From: Psychrobacter sp.
Lineage (GTDB): Bacteria; Pseudomonadota; Gammaproteobacteria; Pseudomonadales; Moraxellaceae
Direction of reading: 5' to 3'
DNA: 8,387 nt
Assembly: GCA_029264635.1 (NCBI GenBank)
Contig: JARIAA010000069.1
Coordinates: 1 to 8,387, forward strand
Part shown: one piece after another, positions 1-5,828 of the stretch
How positions within the stretch are numbered: the stretch's first letter is position 1
Layout: each line of letters starts with the position of its first letter
Position numbers and translations under genes: made by a program
Notes under the pieces: model-generated
The model's input: only the letters and a program-made list of their open reading frames with translations
The model's database searches: none
Told to the model about the DNA's origin: nothing

Positions 1-10
1 CATCTATTTT

Positions 11-15
11 AAGGA
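11..15 (+). promoter_or_regulatory. Shine-Dalgarno site for the thiolase gene
   Basis: AAGGA lies six bases before the ATG at 22. It supports translation from this ATG, and so supports the long N-terminal extension being made. The next in-frame ATG, at 82, has no comparable purine-rich site in front of it. The promoter must lie left of the window. Confidence 0.75.
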
Positions 16-21
16 TTATTT

Positions 22-1791
22 ATGAGTAACGATAAAAAAAGTCCCGTTATCAAGAGCACTGTAGTCAGAGGTAGTAGTACCATGACTAATAATAAAAGTA
101 CCCAATCGCAAGCTACGGGTAAACAGAGCCAATCTAAAGACAATAGCGCTAACTACGATTCAATCGCAGATCTTAGACAAGCGACCGATATTGTCGATGC
201 TGATGGCAATCGAGTAAATGAGAATACTAATCAAAGCACCGATAGCCAAGCGCAGAAAAAAGCCAAAATTAGAGAGGATTTGATAACAGAGTCTAATCTT
301 GAGGTTGATGAGTTCAGTACGTTTGCTCCCAGCAATGAGTCCAGTACCGCTAAAAAGCGCGCTCAAAGCGATGCTAAAAACGCCAATCAAAGCGATAAAG
401 ATACTGGTGAAAAAGCCAGTAGTAAAGATACCAGTATCAATGATAAAAATGCTGTCGCCAAAAAACAAAACACCGCGCCTCAAAAAACCAGCAAGCCTAA
501 ATCAAGCTCAAATCAGCATCGCGTTGCGATATTAGGGGGTAATCGTATTCCTTTTGCTCGCTCAAATGGTCCTTATGCTGATGCTAGCAATATCGACATG
601 TTAACCGCTGCACTTAATGGTTTGATTGAACGTTTTGACTTGCAAGACGAGCGTATCGGTGAAGTGGTTGCTGGCGCCGTGTTAAAGCTTAGCCGCGATC
701 TAAACTTGACTCGTGAATCTGCGTTAAACACTGCTTTAGATCCCCACACACCGACTTATGATATTGCACAAGCTTGCGGTACTGGCTTACAGGCGACCTT
801 CGCCTCTGCGAATAAGATTGCTTTAGGCATCATCGACTCAGCGATTACAGGCGGTGTTGATACGACATCAGATGCACCCCTTGCTATTGGCGATGGCCTA
901 CGTAAAGTGATTTTAAAATTAGGCGCTGCAAAGAATAATAAACAGCGCTTACAAGCATTAATGGGTTTGAATCCAAAAGACTTAATCGAATCACCACAAA
1001 ATGGTGAACCGCGTACGGGTCTATCGATGGGTGATCATCAAGCCATCACTGCGCTTGAATGGAACATCAGCCGTGAAGCGCAAGATGAATTGGCGTTTAA
1101 TAGCCATAAAAACTTGGCACGTGCTTATGATGAAGGTTTCTTTGATGACCTCATTACTCCTTACAAAGGTTTGACGCGTGATAACAACCTACGCCCAGAC
1201 TCCACTCTTGAAAAAATGGGTCAGCTTAAACCAGTATTTGGTAAAAAGAACGCCAACCCAACCATGACCGCAGCTAACTCTACGCCACTAACTGATGGTG
1301 CCTCTTGTGTATTACTTGCCAACGATGAGTGGGCAGAAGCACGTGGACTAAAACCATTGGCCTATATTGTTCATCAAGAGACGGCAGCCGTTGATTTCAT
1401 TGGTAAATCTGGCAACAAAGAGGGGCTATTAATGGCACCTGCTTACGCTGTACCACGTATGCTTGAGCGTGCAGGACTCACTCTACAGGATTTTGACTTT
1501 TATGAGATTCATGAAGCCTTTGCCTCACAAGTGCTTTCAACCCTCGCAGCTTGGGAAGACGAAACCTTTTGCCAAGAGCGCTTAGGACTTGAGGCACCAT
1601 TAGGCTCTATTGACCGTAGCAAACTGAACGTTAATGGCTCATCACTTGCCGCTGGACATCCTTTTGCCGCCACTGGTGGACGTATTTTAGCGACAGCCGC
1701 TAAACTGCTGGATCAAAAAGGTTCAGGTCGTGCGCTTATCTCCATCTGCGCCGCTGGTGGTCAAGGTGTGACTTGTATTTTGGAAAAGTAA
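22..1791 (+). CDS. Acetyl-CoA C-acyltransferase (FadI-type thiolase) with a long disordered N-terminal extension
   Basis: Thiolase of 589 residues that should cleave 3-ketoacyl-CoA with CoA (last step of fatty acid beta-oxidation) or run the reverse acetoacetyl-CoA condensation, in the cytoplasm. The catalytic core starts near residue 166 (RVAILGGNRIPFAR) and runs to the end, about 424 residues, close to normal family length. Visible catalytic elements are the nucleophilic Cys252 in QACGTG, the HEAF motif at 497-500, His546 in AAGHPFAATG and Cys576 in CAAGGQG. HEAF instead of NEAF, and TAANSTPLTDGA near 417-427, favour the FadI/trifunctional-beta branch over classical PhaA/AtoB. Residues 1-165 are rich in Ser, Lys, Asn, Gln, Asp and Ala, contain no Cys or Trp, and resemble no domain I know. 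The start is fixed by a good SD at 11-15. A terminator follows, so this is the last gene of its transcript; a hydroxyacyl-CoA dehydrogenase partner could lie upstream, outside the window. Exact chain-length preference cannot be read from sequence. Confidence 0.93.
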   Translation: MSNDKKSPVIKSTVVRGSSTMTNNKSTQSQATGKQSQSKDNSANYDSIADLRQATDIVDADGNRVNENTNQSTDSQAQKKAKIREDLITESNLEVDEFSTFAPSNESSTAKKRAQSDAKNANQSDKDTGEKASSKDTSINDKNAVAKKQNTAPQKTSKPKSSSNQHRVAILGGNRIPFARSNGPYADASNIDMLTAALNGLIERFDLQDERIGEVVAGAVLKLSRDLNLTRESALNTALDPHTPTYDIAQACGTGLQATFASANKIALGIIDSAITGGVDTTSDAPLAIGDGLRKVILKLGAAKNNKQRLQALMGLNPKDLIESPQNGEPRTGLSMGDHQAITALEWNISREAQDELAFNSHKNLARAYDEGFFDDLITPYKGLTRDNNLRPDSTLEKMGQLKPVFGKKNANPTMTAANSTPLTDGASCVLLANDEWAEARGLKPLAYIVHQETAAVDFIGKSGNKEGLLMAPAYAVPRMLERAGLTLQDFDFYEIHEAFASQVLSTLAAWEDETFCQERLGLEAPLGSIDRSKLNVNGSSLAAGHPFAATGGRILATAAKLLDQKGSGRALISICAAGGQGVTCILEK

Positions 1792-1799
1792 ATTAATAA

Positions 1800-1836
1800 A
1801 GATATATAGTCGATACTCAATTGGACAGACTATAGA
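1800..1836. repeat. Short inverted repeat just after the thiolase gene, sharing a 12-bp word with a downstream repeat
   Basis: TATAGTC at 1805-1811 is mirrored by GACTATA at 1828-1834, a 7-bp arm pair around a 16-base spacer. The 12-base word AGATATATAGTC at 1800-1811 recurs exactly at 1995-2006, at the left edge of the larger fold-back repeat. The arms are too AT-rich and the loop too long to act as a terminator, and the proper terminator lies immediately downstream. It may be a decayed or minimal relative of the larger element, or a chance match. Confidence 0.4.
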
Positions 1837-1839
1837 CAT

Positions 1840-1877
1840 AAAGCACCCTTTAATCACTGGATTATAGGGTGCTTTTT
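1840..1877 (+). terminator. Rho-independent terminator of the thiolase transcript
   Basis: The stem AAAGCACCCT (1840-1849) pairs perfectly with AGGGTGCTTT (1866-1875). Inside it, TAATC (1851-1855) pairs with GATTA (1860-1864) around an ACTG loop, with a single T-T mismatch between the two stem parts. A T-rich run follows. It starts 48 bases after the thiolase stop and is a textbook intrinsic terminator. The A-run on the other side is short, so it probably acts mainly on the plus strand. Confidence 0.9.
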
Positions 1878-1997
1878 ATTTATAGCGCGTATTAAACTAA
1901 GGGGTTATACATTTTATCAGCCTTACGGTAACATTTTTGGAGTGTATTGACGGTATTATCTAATAGTTATTAACGATTTTTTGCACTAAAAATTAGA

Positions 1998-2132
1998 TAT
2001 ATAGTCCGTTTAAAATAAAATCAATACATTAAGAGCTACGGGCGACCGGTATCAACTGTTTGGCCTGCTGCTATCACAGAGGCGATGAAAAATTCGTCCG
2101 CACTGTATCGACTTTAAAATAGACTGATTATA
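1998..2132. repeat. Imperfect fold-back (MITE-like or structured) repeat element, about 135 bp
   Basis: The two ends are imperfect inverted copies. TATA (1998-2001) matches TATA (2129-2132), AGTC (2003-2006) matches GACT (2122-2125), TTTAAA (2009-2014) matches TTTAAA (2113-2118), TCAATACA (2021-2028) pairs at 7 of 8 positions with TGTATCGA (2104-2111), and TACGGGCGA (2037-2045) pairs at 7 of 9 plus one G-T with TCGTCCGCA (2094-2102). Small insertions separate the blocks. The roughly 48-base centre is GC-richer than the flanks and encodes nothing evident. This layout suits a non-autonomous transposon remnant or a dispersed intergenic palindrome, but there is no clear target-site duplication and copy number cannot be seen from one window. 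Confidence 0.45.
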
Positions 2133-2134
2133 AT
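2108..2134 (+). promoter_or_regulatory. Candidate sigma-70 promoter for ppk2
   Basis: A perfect TATAAT at 2129-2134 lies about 115 bases before the ppk2 ATG at 2250, with a TG two bases upstream of it, close to an extended -10. The best -35 candidate, TCGACT at 2108-2113, matches consensus at 4 of 6 with a short 15-base spacer. A second -10-like TATGAT lies at 2177-2182 without a good -35. The TATAAT sits in the right arm of the fold-back repeat, so the element may supply the promoter. This is a weak prediction from motifs alone. Confidence 0.3.
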
Positions 2135-2221
2135 AAGGTTTAGCGCATTCAACCTGATAATGAAACCGTATATTACTATGATAAAGTAGACGCTAAGAAG
2201 CACTAAAAATGAACATAAACG

Positions 2222-2249
2222 ACCAAACGTAAATAAATAGGAGTTTGGT
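2222..2249 (+). promoter_or_regulatory. Hairpin surrounding the ppk2 Shine-Dalgarno site
   Basis: ACCAAAC (2222-2228) pairs perfectly with GTTTGGT (2243-2249), enclosing a 14-base AT-rich loop. The strong SD AGGAG (2239-2243) occupies the 3' side of the loop and the first stem base, and the stem ends directly against the ATG at 2250. Folding would hinder ribosome access to the ATG while leaving most of the SD unpaired. The pairing is read directly; a regulatory role is inference, since a 7-bp match could arise by chance. Confidence 0.4.
2239..2243 (+). promoter_or_regulatory. Strong Shine-Dalgarno site serving the interrupted ppk2 start
   Basis: AGGAG lies six bases before ATG 2250 and is the best ribosome binding site near this gene. 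The ATG is in frame with the PPK2 domain, but the sixth codon (2265-2267) is TAA. This marks the probable ancestral start of ppk2, or the start of a five-residue leader peptide, MAKIP. Confidence 0.75.
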
Positions 2250-2267
2250 ATGGCAAAGATACCCTAA
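2250..2267 (+). other. Five-codon reading frame MAKIP-stop: ancestral ppk2 N-terminus with nonsense codon, or leader peptide
   Basis: ATG GCA AAG ATA CCC TAA is read from a strong SD. The same frame then stays open without another stop for fourteen codons (AIDPESLTAQENHE) into the annotated PPK2 protein. The simplest reading is a single CAA-to-TAA (Gln to stop) change near the start of a formerly 337-residue kinase. A sequencing error would look the same. A genuine leader peptide controlling reinitiation downstream is possible but less economical. Confidence 0.6.
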
Positions 2268-2309
2268 GCAATTGATCCAGAGTCTTTAACCGCGCAAGAA
2301 AATCACGAA

Positions 2310-3263
2310 TTGAGTAAGCCTGAACAAGGTAACTTTATTGAACGCATGGATAAAGAGGTTTTCAACGACGAGCTGCGGCGCAAGATGCATCAAGATTTGA
2401 TTGATGCGTATGATGAAGAGCTTGAGAACGAAATAGACGATTATGTACGTGACTTTCGTTTTGATGGGCTTGAGATGACAGAGCAAGAAAAGCTTGATCG
2501 TCGTCTTTATTTTCAAGAACTGGTGCGCTTGCAGCGTGAGTTAATTAAACTTCAAGACTGGGTCGTTGATCGCGGTGAGCGCATTGTCGTGATATTTGAA
2601 GGACGTGACTCAGCAGGTAAAGGCGGCGCGATTAAGCGCATCACGCAACGCCTCAATCCACGCGTTTGTAGAGTGGCTGCTCTGCCTGCGCCCACTGAGC
2701 GCGAACAATCACAATGGTATTTTCAACGCTATGTGGCGCACCTGCCAGCAGCTGGTGAAATTGTATTATTCGATCGCAGTTGGTATAACCGCGTTGGTGT
2801 TGAGCGCGTCATGGGGTTTTGCACGGACGAACAATACGAAGAGTTCTTCCAATCTGTTCCAGAGTTTGAACGTATGTTAGTGCGCTCTGGTATTCGCTTA
2901 GTAAAATATTGGTTTTCTATTACCGATGACGAACAGCACTCGCGCTTTATGAGCCGAATTCATGACCCGCTTAAACAGTGGAAGCTGTCGCCAATGGACC
3001 TACAATCGAGGCGTCGTTGGGAGGATTATACCAAAGCCAAAGAGACTATGTTTGAGCGCACTCATATTCCAGAAGCACCCTGGTGGGTCGTTGAGGGCAA
3101 TAATAAGAAACGCGCACGCCTAAATTGTATTGCCCATCTGCTCGAACAAATACCTTACAAAGAAGTACCGCGTGAGGAGGTGCAATTACCTGAGCGTAAG
3201 CGCGATGATGAATATTATCGCGAGCCTATTCCAGACGATATGTATGTACCGCCACGTTATTAG
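2310..3263 (+). CDS. ppk2: Polyphosphate kinase 2 (PPK2 family), 5' end interrupted by a nonsense codon
   Basis: Cytoplasmic polyphosphate:nucleoside-phosphate phosphotransferase, which moves phosphate between polyphosphate and ADP or GDP and links polyP stores to nucleotide pools. Numbered from TTG 2310 (317 residues), the Walker A loop is GRDSAGKGG at 98-106, the lid/basic region follows around 125-141, and the Walker B-type segment VLFDRSWYNRVGVE is at 152-165 with Asp155. The conserved DPLKQWKLSPMD (219-230) and RRRWEDYTKAKE (234-245) complete a full-length single domain resembling single-domain class I enzymes. Starts are the problem. The best signals, ATG 2250 with SD 2239-2243, lead to a stop at codon six. 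TTG 2310 and ATG 2346 are in frame but have only weak SDs. Both would leave the kinase core whole, so the protein may still be made by reinitiation, probably at reduced level. The gene stands alone and converges with pilZ 38 bp away. Confidence 0.85.
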   Translation: MSKPEQGNFIERMDKEVFNDELRRKMHQDLIDAYDEELENEIDDYVRDFRFDGLEMTEQEKLDRRLYFQELVRLQRELIKLQDWVVDRGERIVVIFEGRDSAGKGGAIKRITQRLNPRVCRVAALPAPTEREQSQWYFQRYVAHLPAAGEIVLFDRSWYNRVGVERVMGFCTDEQYEEFFQSVPEFERMLVRSGIRLVKYWFSITDDEQHSRFMSRIHDPLKQWKLSPMDLQSRRRWEDYTKAKETMFERTHIPEAPWWVVEGNNKKRARLNCIAHLLEQIPYKEVPREEVQLPERKRDDEYYREPIPDDMYVPPRY

Positions 3264-3301
3264 ACTAGTACATGGATAGAGTTATCAAACCATAAACACT
3301 C

Positions 3302-3649
3302 TTACATCGTGTAAGTTGCCTGCTGATTATCAATTTTACCTGCCAGTAAGCGTTCAACCTCGTTTTTTATTCTTTGACCTGCCACATCGCTACCAATTTG
3401 TACAGCGAAACCTGCGGGACGGTTGGCTTGGGCTTTATGGTTGATCCAAACTACTTTACCATTCATTGGTAAGCGTTCACTAGAATTGGGTAAAGTAAAA
3501 GCAATGAATACCTCATCACCGAGCTCCTGTACACGGCTGGTCGGTACAAATAATGCGCCATTGTCCACAAAAGACAAATAGCTGGCATATAACTTTTCAA
3601 TATCTTCAATATGACAGGTAATAATACCGCCACGTCCTGGCATTGCCAT
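3302..3649 (-). CDS. pilZ: Type IV pilus assembly protein PilZ
   Basis: Single PilZ-domain protein of 115 residues needed for type IV pilus assembly; in characterised relatives it works in the cytoplasm by contacting the assembly ATPase PilB and the regulator FimX. The segment LYASYLSFVDNGALFVPT (20-37), the beta strand GKVVWIN (64-70) and RPAGFAVQIG (77-86) give the fold. It lacks the N-terminal RxxxR and a clean D/NxSxxG motif, so like Pseudomonas PilZ it probably does not bind cyclic di-GMP; that step is inference from family knowledge. The start is set at ATG 3649 because AAGGA (3657-3661) lies seven bases before it. The upstream ATG at 3664 overlaps this SD and has none of its own, and would add only five residues. 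It follows holB by about 60 bases, a pairing well known in gammaproteobacteria, which strengthens the identification. Confidence 0.88.
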   Translation of the reverse strand: MAMPGRGGIITCHIEDIEKLYASYLSFVDNGALFVPTSRVQELGDEVFIAFTLPNSSERLPMNGKVVWINHKAQANRPAGFAVQIGSDVAGQRIKNEVERLLAGKIDNQQATYTM

Positions 3650-3656
3650 GATCAAA

Positions 3657-3661
3657 TCCTT
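3657..3661 (-). promoter_or_regulatory. Shine-Dalgarno site that decides the pilZ start
   Basis: Read on the minus strand, AAGGA is followed by seven bases and then the ATG at 3649. It lies inside the first codons of the longer alternative beginning at 3664, so that longer start is unlikely. Confidence 0.65.
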
Positions 3662-3711
3662 CATTCAAATAACTAAATATCGGTTAGTGGTCTTTATCGC
3701 TTTAATAAAAC

Positions 3712-4818
3712 TTATAGATACGCCAAATCTTGCATCAGCTTATCATAGGCAAATTTTTCTTGCACATTTTGTTGCAGTGCTGTTTTCGTCTCCTGCAATT
3801 GGCTTGCCAGCGCCTCTAAAGCGCTATCCGTCGGCTGATATTGCTCTAATGCGGCTGATAACGCAATATCTTTTTGGCTACTATCAAGACCCAGACAAAC
3901 ACGCCTGATATCGATCAGCATAAGCTCAGTAAGCTTGAGAAAATCTGGCAGACTAAGCTCAGCTTGCCAATAATCACTGGCCGCTGTACTGCTACGCTTA
4001 CCACTGCGCAGTGCCTGCCATGTAGTCAACCATAGTGCACGCTTGCTATACCATGCAGCCTTTGCCAACTCTATTGCTGCAAGTGGCGCGCCATTTGCTA
4101 ATTGTAGCAACTGCGCAATTTGTATCGGACTCACCACTTCACGATTAATGGTGCTACCAAGCTCATGTGCCACATAATCATTTGCCATAGAAGACACAAT
4201 AGTCTGCAATGGTAACTGCTGCACGCGACTTTTGATCGTTGGCAACAGCTTTGCTGGCCTATCACTAATCAAGAATAAATGGACTTGTGCTTGCGGCTCC
4301 TCTAACGTTTTGAGAAGTGCATTGGCCGCTGCAGTGGTCATTTTTTCGGCATGATCTAACACGCAAATGCGCATTCCCTGTCCACCTTGATAGATGAAGG
4401 GCTGCAGTGCGCGGATATCATCTACTTTTATGGTCAGCGTAGCATTGCTTATCGCTTTTGCAGACTTAGTATTTGTCTTTTTGGCACCGCTATTTAAGGC
4501 TTCATGACTCTCTTGGCTCTCAGTACTAATTGGCGTGCTAGTGATTGGCAATACTTGTAAGCTTGGATGCGTTCCAGATCTGAGCCATTGGCAACTCTGA
4601 CAACGACCACATGCGCCAAGTGGATGCTGATCGTGCTCACGGCATAACAGCCAAGCTACCAATCGCCAAACGAAAGCACGCTTACCCATCCCCTGCATAC
4701 CAGCTGCTAGTAGCGCATGGGGCAAATTGTGAGGCGGCGATAGCACACGACTTGTAAGCTGCGTCCATAACGCTTGCTGCCATGGTAATAGCGGCGCAAA
4801 GTAAATATTGTCTGTCAT
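3712..4818 (-). CDS. holB: DNA polymerase III subunit delta prime
   Basis: Clamp-loader subunit of 368 residues that, with delta and the tau/gamma ATPases, opens and loads the beta sliding clamp at the replication fork. The AAA+ fold is clear. A P-loop-like GMQGMGKR at 40-47 has Arg where Thr/Ser should be, consistent with a non-hydrolysing stator. A zinc module has Cys59, Cys70, Cys73 and Cys76 (CGRCQSC). LLKTLEEP is at 168-175, and SR at 197-198 sits where delta prime carries its SRC-type finger. The C-terminal half is the weakly conserved helical collar domain. A Ser/Thr/Lys-rich stretch at about 97-125 between the zinc module and VDDIRAL is longer than in E. coli HolB. The start is uncertain: ATG 4818 is chosen, but an in-frame GTG at 4827 adds three residues and neither has a strong SD. 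pilZ follows; kdsB lies upstream across about 100 bp of AT-rich DNA with no convincing promoter. Confidence 0.9.
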   Translation of the reverse strand: MTDNIYFAPLLPWQQALWTQLTSRVLSPPHNLPHALLAAGMQGMGKRAFVWRLVAWLLCREHDQHPLGACGRCQSCQWLRSGTHPSLQVLPITSTPISTESQESHEALNSGAKKTNTKSAKAISNATLTIKVDDIRALQPFIYQGGQGMRICVLDHAEKMTTAAANALLKTLEEPQAQVHLFLISDRPAKLLPTIKSRVQQLPLQTIVSSMANDYVAHELGSTINREVVSPIQIAQLLQLANGAPLAAIELAKAAWYSKRALWLTTWQALRSGKRSSTAASDYWQAELSLPDFLKLTELMLIDIRRVCLGLDSSQKDIALSAALEQYQPTDSALEALASQLQETKTALQQNVQEKFAYDKLMQDLAYL

Positions 4819-4922
4819 ATGATCCACACTTACTGCCTACTATTTTATTTAGAATTTAATGAATATCTATCTTGTAGGTAAATTTTATATAATAACCTCT
4901 GATTGATTGCTTAGGCTATTTA

Positions 4923-5750
4923 TTAGGTATTAGTCTTGAATTTACTTAAGCTCATCGCATTTAAACGATCCAAATCTTCTTGCGTATCTACACCAGCAGG
5001 TAGCTGAACGATAGCAGCCGCGATAGCAATATTGCCACCGTTTTCTAAAACACGCAGTTGCTCTAAGCTCTCAAGTGTTTCGAGCGGTGTTTGTGCCCAG
5101 TGTACAAACTGCTGCAATAAGCTTACCCGATAAGCGTACAATCCTACATGTCGGTACGCATCTTTTGGAGCAAGTAGCTTGGTTGTGTCTAGATTACCCG
5201 CTTCTACTGCTAGCGCCACATCGCGATCGCAGGGAATGGGTGCACGACTAAAATATAGCGCTCGCTGTCTGTCACTCACTATTGCGCTCACAACCTTGAC
5301 GACGGATGGTCTTGTAAAGGTATGATAGTCTTCAATAGGTTCGTATAAAGTTGCCATAACGCTATCACTATCTTGTACTAACAAATTCTTGACCTGCTCT
5401 AATAATAACGGTGGTACCAGCGGCTCATCGCCTTGCATATTAATAATAATATCCTGCTCAGCCCAGCCTTTAATTGCTGCCACTTCAGCTAAGCGATCCG
5501 TCCCTGATGCGTGCTCAGCGCTGGTCATAACTACTTCATACCCTGCATCCAGACAAACCTTTGAAATGCGTTCGTCATCAGTAGCGATACACATATCATC
5601 AGCAAAGTGCGCTGCCTGAGCCTTTTCAGCGACCCAAAGTATCATCGGTTTACCATGAATATCTAACAGAGGCTTACCTGGCAGACGAGTGCTTTTAAAG
5701 CGCGCAGGAATAACGATATGAGTTTTGACAGATGAAGAGGGAGTTGACAT
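4923..5750 (-). CDS. kdsB: 3-deoxy-manno-octulosonate cytidylyltransferase (CMP-Kdo synthetase)
   Basis: Activates Kdo with CTP, releasing pyrophosphate and giving CMP-Kdo, the donor used by the Kdo transferase to build the inner core on lipid A. It is a Mg-dependent cytoplasmic enzyme. The 275-residue protein shows the nucleotidyltransferase signature IPARFKSTRLPGKPL (14-28), ATDDER (56-61), SGTDRLAE (82-89), the metal-binding NMQGDEP (104-110, Asp108), ALYFSRAPIP (164-173), HVGLYAYR (201-208), LEQLRVLENG (229-238) and GVDTQEDL (253-260). It is about 27 residues longer than the E. coli enzyme, mostly from a looser 180-197 segment and short ends. AGGAA (5757-5761) six bases before ATG 5750 fixes the start. 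It follows lpxK after 78 bp, and no Trm112/YcaR-type gene sits between them, unlike in E. coli or Pseudomonas. Confidence 0.96.
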   Translation of the reverse strand: MSTPSSSVKTHIVIPARFKSTRLPGKPLLDIHGKPMILWVAEKAQAAHFADDMCIATDDERISKVCLDAGYEVVMTSAEHASGTDRLAEVAAIKGWAEQDIIINMQGDEPLVPPLLLEQVKNLLVQDSDSVMATLYEPIEDYHTFTRPSVVKVVSAIVSDRQRALYFSRAPIPCDRDVALAVEAGNLDTTKLLAPKDAYRHVGLYAYRVSLLQQFVHWAQTPLETLESLEQLRVLENGGNIAIAAAIVQLPAGVDTQEDLDRLNAMSLSKFKTNT

Positions 5751-5756
5751 AGATAA

Positions 5757-5761
5757 TTCCT
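5757..5761 (-). promoter_or_regulatory. Shine-Dalgarno site of kdsB
   Basis: On the minus strand AGGAA is followed by six bases and the ATG at 5750, an ordinary strong site that confirms the start. Confidence 0.6.
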
Positions 5762-5828
5762 ATAACAGGCAATATATAAGCTTAAAAAATCGCTAGAAAA
5801 TAAAATTGATATTAATTATCTGCAAAAT

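Larger units (their letters stand above)
1792..2249. other. Intergenic region between the thiolase and ppk2 genes
   Basis: No protein-coding gene is supported in this roughly 460-bp stretch; both strands are broken by frequent stops. From left to right it holds a short inverted repeat, the thiolase terminator, an AT-rich stretch (about 1880-1995) with nothing recognisable, a fold-back repeat (about 1998-2132) whose right end carries a TATAAT, and the ppk2 leader with its SD and a hairpin next to the ATG. I see no tRNA, riboswitch signature or pho-box-like direct repeat. Confidence 0.7.

Noticed and set aside
160..483. A 107-residue hydrophobic reading frame on the minus strand inside the thiolase gene
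   Set aside because: It is the antisense of the Ser/Lys/Asp-rich extension, whose codons read backwards as Ile/Phe/Leu. It has no start context of its own and lies fully within a well-supported gene.
2037..2116. Short open frame through the middle of the fold-back repeat, considered as a transposase remnant
   Set aside because: It gives about 26 residues with no start signal and no recognisable transposase motif.
2154..2182. Fur-box-like GATAATGA segment and TATGAT upstream of ppk2
   Set aside because: Only one half of a Fur site is recognisable and the second half does not match, so no operator is claimed.
2286..2880. Reading frames overlapping ppk2 on the minus strand (2286-2516) and in a second plus-strand frame (2596-2880)
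   Set aside because: They are shadows of the PPK2 coding frame, with no recognisable domain.
3301..3315. Perfect small hairpin CTTACA-TCG-TGTAAG over the pilZ stop codon, considered as a terminator between the convergent genes
   Set aside because: The stem is only six mostly AT pairs and no T-run follows on either strand, so it does not meet the criteria for an intrinsic terminator.
4828..4922. AT-rich gap between kdsB and holB, considered as holding the holB promoter
   Set aside because: TATA-like strings occur on the minus strand but no -35 box at suitable spacing matches better than 3 of 6, which is expected by chance in such AT-rich DNA.
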